DNA of 22,858 nt from Campylobacterota bacterium. Lineage in GTDB: Bacteria > Campylobacterota > Campylobacteria > Campylobacterales > Sulfurovaceae. Below the pieces are notes generated by a model. That model searched no databases. It was not told the origin of the DNA and saw only the letters and a list, made by a program, of their open reading frames with translations. The stretch is taken from positions 1-22,858 of the forward strand of contig WFMX01000192.1 of the NCBI GenBank assembly GCA_015488875.1. Direction: 5' to 3'. Position numbers and translations under genes: made by a program. Below, one piece after another: positions 14,949 through 22,415 of this stretch; within the stretch, counting starts at the first letter, position 1; the number at the start of each line of letters is the position of its first letter.

Positions 14949-16366
14949 TGGCTATACGAGAGAGGTTAGTACTCCTACTATTTACACTATTTAACATAGT
15001 CACCAACAACTTCATACCATTCTATTCGGATGAGACATATTATTGGTTGTGGTCGAAGAAGTTGGCTCTATCTTACTTCGATCATCCACCAATGGTAGCA
15101 TATCTCATCAAGATGACTACACTTTTTGGTGATTCGCATATGGAGGTGCGATTGGCTGCGCCACTGCTGATGGCTGGTAGTGCATATATACTCTATAGAC
15201 TAGCTCACAGAATGTTTGATGAGAAAGTGGCCACTTATACACTCTATATATTTTTGAGTGGTATAGTAGTGCAGGGCGGATACACACTCATAACTCCCGA
15301 TATACCTCTGATATTTTTCTGGTCACTGACGCTATATTTCACCTATATTTTCATAGAGAGTGGGAGTGGTAAGTATGCTCTACTTGTAGGTATATCGGCA
15401 GGTCTATTGCTACTCTCTAAATATACAGGAGTATTATTACTAGTCTCTATAGTGATCTATATATTGTTGTATAAAAGAGAGATACTCAAAGATAGATACT
15501 TCTACTATGCACTTGTGCTATGTTTTGTAGTTTTCAGTCCTGTTATATATTGGAATTATATGCATGATTTTCTATCATTCAAATTTCAGCTAGGTCATGG
15601 GATAGCTGCGGAGAAAGTATTTAGACCAGATGATCTATGGAAGTTTGTGGGTGCCCAGCTACTACTGTTTCACCCTCTATATCTCATACCACTACTCTAC
15701 TTCATCATCAAAGATAGGGATATATTTTCAGCCAAAAAGGGCTATCTGCTTGTGCCATTTTTGTTTCCTCTAGGGTTTTTCATATACTTTGCTGCATACA
15801 AACATGCCAATGCCCAATGGGCAGCTCCAGCATATCTCAGTGCTACCATACTGTTGGCATACTATTTGGCAAAAAGGGATGCCAAGATGCTCATAGTAGC
15901 AGCATCAGTAGTCACGGCTATAGTAGTAGTGATGGTCAAGACTCCGTTGGGCGATGTCATACCTATAGTTCACAACTTCAAGACAAGAGCAGGCAAGATA
16001 GACAACCTCAGCAAGGAGATAGAGAAGTTAAATATAGATATTGATAGCTATGACTATATACTATTGGATGATTATCATGATACAGATGTGGCGTATCACT
16101 TTGGCAAAACAGAAAATCTACTGGTACTATCTGTAGCTAGATTTTCTAACTTCAACATATGGAGATATGAGGATCACAACATCTCTATGGAGTCACCACT
16201 AGAGGAGAAACCAAGGCTAGGAAAAATGATTTATATAGGTATCAACACTCTACACATATATCAGCTTACCAAACTATTGGGTGATCCCAAATCTCTCAGA
16301 GTACTCAGGAAGAGTGTAGGCAATAAGAATCTAATCTACTACTTTGTGGAGTATGATAGCTATTGA
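14945..16366 (+). CDS. PMT_2/ArnT-like membrane glycosyltransferase (GT39/GT83 type)
   Basis: 473 residues with about ten to twelve hydrophobic helices. The first periplasmic loop has the GT-C signature YSDETYYWLW (Asp29-Glu30), then SYFDHPPMVAYL and ITPDIPLIFFW, as in ArnT and dolichyl-phosphate-mannose protein mannosyltransferases. YKHANAQWAAPAYL is another typical block. The last 130 residues are hydrophilic and probably periplasmic. It should move a sugar from polyprenyl phosphate to a lipid, glycan or protein acceptor in the periplasm. Start ATG 14945 overlaps the previous stop; ATG 14948 is better spaced from GAGAGG (14938-14943). There is no motif to decide between a lipid A, glycan or protein target. 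Confidence 0.88.
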   Translation: MMAIRERLVLLLFTLFNIVTNNFIPFYSDETYYWLWSKKLALSYFDHPPMVAYLIKMTTLFGDSHMEVRLAAPLLMAGSAYILYRLAHRMFDEKVATYTLYIFLSGIVVQGGYTLITPDIPLIFFWSLTLYFTYIFIESGSGKYALLVGISAGLLLLSKYTGVLLLVSIVIYILLYKREILKDRYFYYALVLCFVVFSPVIYWNYMHDFLSFKFQLGHGIAAEKVFRPDDLWKFVGAQLLLFHPLYLIPLLYFIIKDRDIFSAKKGYLLVPFLFPLGFFIYFAAYKHANAQWAAPAYLSATILLAYYLAKRDAKMLIVAASVVTAIVVVMVKTPLGDVIPIVHNFKTRAGKIDNLSKEIEKLNIDIDSYDYILLDDYHDTDVAYHFGKTENLLVLSVARFSNFNIWRYEDHNISMESPLEEKPRLGKMIYIGINTLHIYQLTKLLGDPKSLRVLRKSVGNKNLIYYFVEYDSY

Positions 16367-16393
16367 TTATCCACTTTTTCACATTAGTTAGGC

Positions 16394-16399
16394 TATAAT
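16394..16399 (+). promoter_or_regulatory. Probable -10 box of yebC
   Basis: TATAAT lies 27 bases before the yebC ATG, in the 60-base gap after the PMT_2 gene. No well-spaced -35 box is seen. The gap suggests yebC has its own promoter. Confidence 0.6.
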
Positions 16400-16426
16400 A
16401 GCACAAATTATTTAAAAGGATTAGAT

Positions 16427-17164
16427 ATGGGTAGAGCGTTTGAGTATCGTAAAGCAGCCAAGATGAAGAGATGGGGTACCATGTCTAGAGTCTTCCCTAA
16501 GCTAGGCAAGATTATTACCATGGCAGCAAAAGATGGTGGTGCAGATCCAGAGATGAACCCCAAGCTTCGTACAGCGATCCTCAATGCAAAAGCCCAAAAT
16601 ATGCCAAAGGACAACATAGAGTCTGCTATCAGAAGAGCTAGTGGCAAGGATGCAGCAGATATCAAAGAGATCAGCTATGAGGCAAAGGCTCATCATGGTG
16701 TACTACTCTTTATAGATTGTGCTACAGACAACAGCACAAGAACTATAGCCAATGTAAAGGCGATACTTACACGAAATGGTGGAGAGTCACTACAGAATGG
16801 CTCGCTTGACTTTATGTTTACTAGAAAATCTGTATTTACTTTCGATAAAACAGATGAGATGGATATAGAGGAGCTAGAACTTGATCTGATCGATTATGGT
16901 CTAGAGGAGATAGAAGAGGATGTGGAACCACAAGAGAATGATGAGGACAAAGATATCATCAGGATATTTGGTGAGTTCAAATCATTCGGCGAATTATCTC
17001 ATGCATTAGAAGAGCGAGGAGTAGCTGTCACCAAGGCTGAACTACAAAGGATAGCCAACACTCCTATAGAGCTAAATGATAGCCAGATGGATGAAGTGGA
17101 TAAGCTGATAGATAAGCTAGAAGAGGACGAAGATGTGCAAGCTGTATATACCAATATAGCATAA
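16427..17164 (+). CDS. yebC: YebC/TACO1 family protein
   Basis: 245 residues, typical length. The start MGRAFEYRKAAKMKRWGTMSRVFPKLGKII corresponds to the family's MAGHSKWANIKHRK N-terminus in the variant used by Campylobacterota. AAKDGGADPEMNPKLR, NMPKDNIESAIRRASG, YEAKAHHGVLLFIDCATDNSTRTIANVKAI and GGESLQNGSLDFMF are the central family blocks. An acidic segment (EIEEDVEPQENDEDKD) precedes the last domain. YebC proteins were long annotated as transcription regulators; more recent work, from memory, assigns them a ribosome-associated role in translating proline-rich stretches. AAAAGGA at 16414-16420 is ideally spaced. It is monocistronic by spacing on both sides. Confidence 0.95.
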   Translation: MGRAFEYRKAAKMKRWGTMSRVFPKLGKIITMAAKDGGADPEMNPKLRTAILNAKAQNMPKDNIESAIRRASGKDAADIKEISYEAKAHHGVLLFIDCATDNSTRTIANVKAILTRNGGESLQNGSLDFMFTRKSVFTFDKTDEMDIEELELDLIDYGLEEIEEDVEPQENDEDKDIIRIFGEFKSFGELSHALEERGVAVTKAELQRIANTPIELNDSQMDEVDKLIDKLEEDEDVQAVYTNIA

Positions 17165-17240
17165 ATCTTTCTGGATTTCCTCATGAGGAGTATAGTGATT
17201 CTATCAGTTCTTAAATCAAAGTCTAGATATAGTAGTAGTA

Positions 17241-17246
17241 TATAAT
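17241..17246 (+). promoter_or_regulatory. Probable -10 box of the glycosyltransferase-rmd operon
   Basis: TATAAT lies 28 bases before the TTG start of the first glycosyltransferase, inside a 110-base gap. The gap also holds a 12-base perfect palindrome (TCCTCATGAGGA, 17178-17189) of unknown role. No -35 match is apparent. Confidence 0.55.
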
Positions 17247-17274
17247 GTCTCAAACATAACTAGGAGGACAAGCC

Positions 17275-18597
17275 TTGAAAAGTACCGTTAAATCTATTTT
17301 GAGAAGTGCGGATGAGCTTTTGTCAGACAAGACAAGTAGCCATATAGCTAAGAGAAAAGATAGCTCTGTCGTCCCTCGCCCTGATGGTGAAAAACAGAAG
17401 CTTTTAGTGGACTGCACATATATCTATAGTACCAATATCAACACAGGCATACAGAGAGTAGTGAGAAACATCATATATCACATAGATAAATATGTGACGA
17501 TGAATGATATGGAGCTTGTGGTAGTAGCTCTTGTCAATGGCACATTTATCAAAATAGACAAAGAGAAGATACAGAGCTATAAGCCACTATCCAAATCCTC
17601 CAATATCTTGCAACGCATCAAGAGAAAGGCGGAGCTGTATTGGGCATCGTTCAATCAGATAGAGAGGCTTCATGAAGGTGACATACTTTTGATGCTAGAC
17701 TCTAGCTGGTATCTAAATGTATGGCAAAGTATATCATATGCCAAAGAGAAAGGTGTGACAGTCATAGGTGTGACATATGATCTCATACCTATCTCTCACC
17801 CACAATTTTGTGATGAGACACTAGGTAGTGTATTTGACAAATGGTATGGACTTTCTATGCACTACTTCGATGGATATTTGTCTATATCAAAGAGTGTGAT
17901 GGAGAATTTGAAAGGGTATCTAGTAGGGCAGGGTGCTGATATAGACAGCTACTCTTTTGACTACTTTACTTTGGGGTCTGATTTTGATCAAGCTACCCCA
18001 GAAAAGATAATGCCTAGAACCAAATTGAGATCTATATACAAAGATAGAGGCTCCATATATCTCACTGTATCTACCATAGAGCCACGCAAAAATCATAGAG
18101 TAGTGTTTCAAGCTATGAAGAAACTATGGAAAGATGGAGTAGATATCTCATGGGTGATAGTAGGTAGAGAGGGGTGGAGAGTAGAAGAGCTTCTCAAAGA
18201 GATGAAAAACCACAAAGAATATGGCAAGAGATTTTGGATATTTAATGATCTAGATGATGAGGGTTTGAGATACTGCTATCGTCACTCCAAAGCTCTCATA
18301 TTTCCATCTATCATAGAAGGATATGGGCTACCTATCATAGAGAGTCTCTACTATGGTTTGCCTGTACTTGCTAGCGATACACCTATACACCGCGAAGTCG
18401 GTAAAGACAATATAGACTATTTCAATATTGACAATAGCGAGCCATTAGAGAGGATACTTACTACTATAGAAAATGACACTAGGGAGTTGCACACTGTAGA
18501 TATGGGCAGTATCTCTATCCCTACTTGGGATGAGAGTGCTAGAGAGTTGCTAGAGAAATCTATCCACTTAGCAGATATAAATAACAGTAAGAGGTGA
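17275..18597 (+). CDS. Glycosyltransferase family 4 (GT-B), first in the glycan cassette
   Basis: 440 residues from TTG, fixed by a very strong AGGAGG at 17262-17267, 7 bases upstream. The N-terminal Rossmann half includes NTGIQRVVRNI (acceptor side) and GVTYDLIPI. The C-terminal half shows TVSTIEPRKNH, WVIVGREGW and the GT4 E-x7-E motif, Glu348 and Glu356 in IIEGYGLPIIES. These bind the nucleotide-sugar donor. The first 40 or so residues are basic and extend beyond the usual N-terminus, perhaps a membrane-associating segment. GT4 enzymes of this type often use GDP-mannose or GDP-deoxyhexose, which fits the adjacent reductase gene. The acceptor and linkage are unknown. The stop is 2 bases before the rmd-like start. 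Confidence 0.9.
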   Translation: MKSTVKSILRSADELLSDKTSSHIAKRKDSSVVPRPDGEKQKLLVDCTYIYSTNINTGIQRVVRNIIYHIDKYVTMNDMELVVVALVNGTFIKIDKEKIQSYKPLSKSSNILQRIKRKAELYWASFNQIERLHEGDILLMLDSSWYLNVWQSISYAKEKGVTVIGVTYDLIPISHPQFCDETLGSVFDKWYGLSMHYFDGYLSISKSVMENLKGYLVGQGADIDSYSFDYFTLGSDFDQATPEKIMPRTKLRSIYKDRGSIYLTVSTIEPRKNHRVVFQAMKKLWKDGVDISWVIVGREGWRVEELLKEMKNHKEYGKRFWIFNDLDDEGLRYCYRHSKALIFPSIIEGYGLPIIESLYYGLPVLASDTPIHREVGKDNIDYFNIDNSEPLERILTTIENDTRELHTVDMGSISIPTWDESARELLEKSIHLADINNSKR

Positions 18598-18599
18598 TT

Positions 18600-19487
18600 A
18601 TGAGAGTATTGATAACAGGCATTAACGGCTTTACAGGTATACACTTGGAGAGATATTTGACAGAGAAAGGCTATGATGTCTATGGTACAGTAATAAGTGA
18701 ACCACAAAAAAGCAAGCATCTACAGTGCGATATCACAAAGAGAGATGATATAGATCTAGTGATGAGAGAGGTGGTGCCAGAGTTTGTCATACATACAGCA
18801 GGTTTGGCTCATGTGACCGCCAACCATGCTTCACTTATATATGATGTCAATGTCATAGGGAGCGAAAATCTATTGCAATCACTCATAGATAATGACATCA
18901 AGCCCAAAAAGGTGATAATGGCAAGTAGCGCCACCGTATATGGCAATCAAGGTATAGAGGTGCTAGATGAGTCCATGATACCAAGACCTGTCAATCACTA
19001 TGGGTGTAGTAAGCTAGCCATGGAGCATATGTCAGCTAATTTCTTCGATGATTTTGATATAGTATTGGCTAGACCATTCAACTATACAGGTGCAGGTCAA
19101 GATATAGGTTTCCTCATACCAAAGATAGTATCGCATTACCAAGAGGCTAAAAAAGAGATAGAGCTAGGCAATCTACATGTAGCTAGAGAGTTTAATGATG
19201 TCAGAGATATATGTCGTATATATGAGAAGCTAATGCTCTCAGATGCTAGATCGGAGACAGTCAATATCTGCACAGGAGTAGCCATACCTCTACTTCAAGT
19301 AATAGATGTGATGAATGAATTGTCAGGCTATGAGATGGATGTGACTATCAATCCAGCATTTGTGAGAGCCAACGAAATACACACGCTCAAAGGTTCTACC
19401 AAGCATCTCAAGGAACTCATAGATGTTGAACCACAATACACAATCACGGATACTCTCAAAGAGAAATTTTTGCAAAGTGAAGTTTAA
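18600..19487 (+). CDS. rmd: GDP-6-deoxy-4-ketohexose reductase (Rmd-like SDR)
   Basis: 295 residues. It is an extended short-chain dehydrogenase with GxxGxxG at Gly7, Gly10 and Gly13 (ITGINGFTGIHL), catalytic Tyr134 and Lys138 (HYGCSKLAMEH) and Ser110 nearby (MASSATVYG). RPFNYTGAGQ, VAREFNDVRDICRIYEKLM and VNICTGVAI are blocks I associate with GDP-6-deoxy-D-mannose reductase, which reduces GDP-4-keto-6-deoxymannose to GDP-D-rhamnose. Related enzymes make GDP-6-deoxy-talose or other deoxyhexoses, so the exact product is inferred. No gmd (GDP-mannose 4,6-dehydratase) is in the window. I chose ATG 18600 because AAGAGG (18589-18594) fits it; GTG 18594 is alternative. Its stop abuts the next gene. 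Confidence 0.82.
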   Translation: MRVLITGINGFTGIHLERYLTEKGYDVYGTVISEPQKSKHLQCDITKRDDIDLVMREVVPEFVIHTAGLAHVTANHASLIYDVNVIGSENLLQSLIDNDIKPKKVIMASSATVYGNQGIEVLDESMIPRPVNHYGCSKLAMEHMSANFFDDFDIVLARPFNYTGAGQDIGFLIPKIVSHYQEAKKEIELGNLHVAREFNDVRDICRIYEKLMLSDARSETVNICTGVAIPLLQVIDVMNELSGYEMDVTINPAFVRANEIHTLKGSTKHLKELIDVEPQYTITDTLKEKFLQSEV

Positions 19488-20630
19488 TTGCAGTTGGGTT
19501 TTGGTGTCACATTTCTCTCTGATCGCATAGAACATGGTAGATTGGATGGCATAGGGGTATACACTAAGTCGTTATGGGATGGACTAAAAAGTAGTAAAAA
19601 CCTCCACCCACTTAGCTTTAGCACTCAAGCAAGGATAGAGAAGAGTCAAGAGTTTTTGAACCACCACATCGACTCTACACCTACCCCATACCCTATACAT
19701 AGTGGCATATCATCTCTACTCAATGCCCCATTGGGCGAGTTAAGAGAGTATGAGAAGAGTATAGATCTCTTTTTCGCCCCAGATCACCACATACCCTTCC
19801 TTAGAGATACCCCTGTAGTGGCTTCGGTGATGGATATCATACCATTTATACATCCAGAGTGGGCATCAGGCAAGCTTAGAGCCGTGAAAAACTTCGCATT
19901 CAAAAGAGCAGTCAAGTCAGCAGACCATATCATCACTATATCCCAACACAGCAAGCAAGATATCATCAACCATTTCGAGATAGATGAGCATAAGATATCT
20001 ACTGTTCCATTGGGTGTGGATAGTAGATTTTTTATCCGTGCAGATGAGTCAAGCATAGAGAGTGTCAAGTCTAAATATGGCATAGATAGAGAGTTTTTCT
20101 TGTCGGTAGGTACATTGCAACCACGCAAAAATATACTTAGAACCATAGAGGCTTTCAGGAGATTGCCAAAGCTACACAGGGACGATAGCATGTTGGTCAT
20201 AGTGGGTCAAGATGGCTGGGGTTCTGATGAACTTGCTATCTCTATCAAAAAGATGAAAGAAGATGGCGATGGTATATGGCTCTCTTATCTCCCGCAAGAT
20301 GAAGTATATGCCCTTATGCAGTCAGCTAGTGCCATAGTCTATCCATCACTATATGAGGGCTTTGGGCTACCTATAGTAGAGGGGTTTGCATCGCAGACAC
20401 CTGTCATCACCTCTACTACCACCTCTATGCCAGAGGTAGCAGGAGACGCTGCTATCTTGGTAGATCCATACTCCACAGAGGAGATATCCAAGGCTATGGA
20501 GCAAATATTGGACAGTAGTGAGTTGTCTCAAGAGCTTATAGCTAAAGGATTAGAAAAGGTCAGGGAGTATAGTTGGGAGATATCTACCCAACGACACTTG
20601 GAAATTTTCAGAAAGATAAATGTAATGTGA
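19488..20630 (+). CDS. Glycosyltransferase family 4 (GT-B), last in the glycan cassette
   Basis: 380 residues from a TTG directly after the rmd-like stop. Features are GIGVYTKSLWDGL in the acceptor domain, ADHIITISQHSKQDI in the linker region, PLGVD, LSVGTLQPRKN, LVIVGQDGWG and the E-x7-E motif, Glu290 and Glu298 in SLYEGFGLPIVEG. TTTSMPEVAGDAAILVDPYS is the typical donor-ribose and nucleotide site. It strongly resembles mannosyl- and rhamnosyltransferases of O-antigen and A-band-like polysaccharide clusters. It is probably the second transferase acting with the GDP-deoxyhexose made by the neighbouring reductase. The Shine-Dalgarno is weak, as expected for a gene that starts with no gap after the previous stop. 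Confidence 0.9.
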   Translation: MQLGFGVTFLSDRIEHGRLDGIGVYTKSLWDGLKSSKNLHPLSFSTQARIEKSQEFLNHHIDSTPTPYPIHSGISSLLNAPLGELREYEKSIDLFFAPDHHIPFLRDTPVVASVMDIIPFIHPEWASGKLRAVKNFAFKRAVKSADHIITISQHSKQDIINHFEIDEHKISTVPLGVDSRFFIRADESSIESVKSKYGIDREFFLSVGTLQPRKNILRTIEAFRRLPKLHRDDSMLVIVGQDGWGSDELAISIKKMKEDGDGIWLSYLPQDEVYALMQSASAIVYPSLYEGFGLPIVEGFASQTPVITSTTTSMPEVAGDAAILVDPYSTEEISKAMEQILDSSELSQELIAKGLEKVREYSWEISTQRHLEIFRKINVM

Positions 20631-20689
20631 TTTCATTGCTATAGTGGAGACTGCGATAGCTAGGAAAAATATCTTCTAACAAATAAAAA

Positions 20690-20725
20690 ATATTCAATAG
20701 AATATCAGATAGTTTCTGTCATAAT
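20690..20725 (+). promoter_or_regulatory. Dyad operator candidate and extended -10 promoter of desulforubrerythrin
   Basis: A perfect inverted repeat, ATATTC-AATA-GAATAT (20690-20705), lies just upstream of TGT-CATAAT (20717-20725), an extended -10 box. The dyad covers the place where a -35 box would be, as expected of a repressor site. PerR-type Fur-family regulators control rubrerythrin in related bacteria and bind AT-rich dyads, but this one does not match the classic PerR box, so the regulator is a guess. Confidence 0.4.
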
Positions 20726-20762
20726 TAACCCTAGTAAGCAAAATAAAATATAGGAGTGGCAT

Positions 20763-21422
20763 ATGAGACAGTATGAATCATATAGATGTAACAAATGTGG
20801 TAATGTAGTAGAGGTACAGAGTGTAGGTGGTGGTGAACTTCATTGTTGTGGTGAAGCTATGGAAATGATCACGACCAATCTGACACTAGTCAACCTCATG
20901 AAGGCATTTGCAGGAGAGAGTCAAGCTCGCAACAAATATGAGTATTTTGCAAAAGTGGCACAAAAAGAGGGATATAGAGATATAGCCGAACACTTCCAAA
21001 GAGCAGCCAACAATGAAAAGCAACATGCCAAACTAGAGCTAGCCCTACATAATCGTATAGCCAATGAGAGTGAAGATAGTTTCGGTAATACAGCAGCAAA
21101 CTTACAATCTGCCATAGATGGTGAGAGCTATGAAAACACTACCATGTATCCTGACTTTGCAAATATCGCCAAAGAAGATGGAGAGAAAGAAGCAGCAAGG
21201 CTTTTTGATGGTATCGGCAAGGTCGAGATAGAGCATGAAAAAATGTACAGAATGCTACTAGAGAGACTAGAAGCTGGTATGGAGCATTTGAGCGATGATG
21301 ACGAAGAGGCGTGGATATGCGAAGTATGCGGACATATACACTATGGCAAAAAAGCCCTCAAAGTATGCCCAGTCTGCAAACACCCAGAAGAGTACCAGTC
21401 GAGACTAAATAGCAAAAAGTAG
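20763..21422 (+). CDS. Desulforubrerythrin (desulforedoxin + diiron + rubredoxin domains)
   Basis: 219 residues in three metal-binding modules. Residues 1-36 are a desulforedoxin-like Fe centre, Cys9, Cys12, Cys28 and Cys29 (CNKC, then HCCG). Residues about 40-172 are the rubrerythrin four-helix bundle with diiron ligands Glu52 (AGESQARNKY), Glu85 and His88 (NNEKQHA), Glu121 and Glu124 (GESYE), and Glu155 with His158 (EIEH). Residues 180-212 are a rubredoxin Fe(SCys)4 domain, CEVCG and CPVC. The architecture is that of Campylobacter jejuni Rrc, a hydrogen peroxide reductase, so a cytoplasmic peroxide-detoxifying role is likely. AGGAG at 20752-20756 supports the ATG. It stands alone and converges on metF, with only 5 bases between the two stop codons. 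Confidence 0.95.
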   Translation: MRQYESYRCNKCGNVVEVQSVGGGELHCCGEAMEMITTNLTLVNLMKAFAGESQARNKYEYFAKVAQKEGYRDIAEHFQRAANNEKQHAKLELALHNRIANESEDSFGNTAANLQSAIDGESYENTTMYPDFANIAKEDGEKEAARLFDGIGKVEIEHEKMYRMLLERLEAGMEHLSDDDEEAWICEVCGHIHYGKKALKVCPVCKHPEEYQSRLNSKK

Positions 21423-21427
21423 CTTTC

Positions 21428-22345
21428 CTATCCTATGAGCTCACTACATAGATCAAATCTATTGTGGGTCATTAGGTGGACTTTGCCATGCAGTGACATC
21501 ATCTCATCAAATATCCTCTTAGATAGTGCGAAACCGACCTCTTGTTCTCTATCTTCTCCATCCATCTTCGCTAGATTCATCTCATCTATGATATCTTTGG
21601 GTACTGATATACCTGGTACATTGTCGTCTATGAATGTGGCAGTCCTAGCACGGACTATGGGAAATTGACCTATTATCAATCTAGCATTTTTGGCTGTATC
21701 TCTCACACTCATACTCTTTGCCTCTTCAAAAAGCTCTAACAACTCTTTGGCATTGTCTACATCATAGATAGGCTGAGTGATGATGGCTCTTGCTCCATAG
21801 TCGAGTTTTTTTATGATCCTCTTTTGTAGACTCTTCATATTTCTAGCGTATGAGTTGGTCACAGCAAATGGATAGATGGGTTTTGGGGCAGGATTTAGAG
21901 TCTTGTTGCTATAGTCTACACCGTTGTTGAGATGGTATATGATACTTAGCAGTAGTGTCGAGTCCCTCTCCAATACACCTTTGACCTCTGGCTGATCTGA
22001 AAATTTGGCAGGATCACCAGTGAGAGCCAATATGCATCGCACATCAAAATCATTCGCACCGAGCAATGAAGACTGTAGAGATAGTTTGTTTTTGTCTCTC
22101 ATACTCATAGTCGCTATGACAGGCTTGTCAAATTCTTGTTGGAGTTTGATAGCAGATAGTATGCCTGACATCTTGAGCTTTGCTAGTGGATTGTCTGTGA
22201 CGCTAAAGCCTGTTATCTTATCTTTGACACCGCTTTTTGATATAGAGGTGATGATACTCTCAAGAGAAGCACCGTGTGGAGGATTTACCTCTACTGTTAT
22301 GTATGGTTTATCACTACATAGTGTTTGACAAAATTGATCGAACAT
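21428..22345 (-). CDS. metF: 5,10-methylenetetrahydrofolate reductase
   Basis: 305 residues on the minus strand. The TIM-barrel enzyme uses FAD to reduce methylene-tetrahydrofolate to methyl-tetrahydrofolate, the methyl donor for methionine. Visible elements are ITVEVNPPHGASLESII (substrate-side glutamate), FSVTDNPLAKLKMS, VIATMSMRDKNKLSLQSSLLGA, ILALTGDPAKF (the LTGD flavin loop) and GARAIITQPIYD. The last is the variant of GAxFxxTQ that holds the folate-binding site. I chose the ATG at 22345 because an AAAGAGAG-like Shine-Dalgarno precedes it and the family begins there. The reading frame stays open for another 152 codons upstream, antisense to serB, but that part is not MetF. Confidence 0.92.
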   Translation of the reverse strand: MFDQFCQTLCSDKPYITVEVNPPHGASLESIITSISKSGVKDKITGFSVTDNPLAKLKMSGILSAIKLQQEFDKPVIATMSMRDKNKLSLQSSLLGANDFDVRCILALTGDPAKFSDQPEVKGVLERDSTLLLSIIYHLNNGVDYSNKTLNPAPKPIYPFAVTNSYARNMKSLQKRIIKKLDYGARAIITQPIYDVDNAKELLELFEEAKSMSVRDTAKNARLIIGQFPIVRARTATFIDDNVPGISVPKDIIDEMNLAKMDGEDREQEVGFALSKRIFDEMMSLHGKVHLMTHNRFDLCSELIG

Positions 22346-22361
22346 AAATAACTCTCTTTTA

Positions 22362-22390
22362 TTAGTAATTTTGGTTATAATCTTATCCAA
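22362..22390 (-). promoter_or_regulatory. Probable metF promoter
   Basis: On the minus strand, TTGGAT (22385-22390) and TACTAA (22362-22367) are separated by exactly 17 bases, placing the transcription start near 22355, within about 10 bases of the metF ATG. It lies in the 70-base divergent gap with serB and overlaps the serB -10 box, so the two promoters may compete. Confidence 0.45.
22376..22381 (+). promoter_or_regulatory. Probable -10 box of serB
   Basis: TATAAT, preceded by GGT, lies 34 bases before the serB start on the plus strand, with no clear -35. It falls inside the spacer of the proposed metF promoter on the other strand. Confidence 0.5.
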
Positions 22391-22415
22391 TTTTACCCAA
22401 ATAGAAGGATAGGTT

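Noticed and set aside
17178..17189. Palindrome TCCTCATGAGGA after yebC as a terminator
   Set aside because: A perfect palindrome with no loop and no T tract cannot form a normal terminator hairpin; it may be chance or a protein site.
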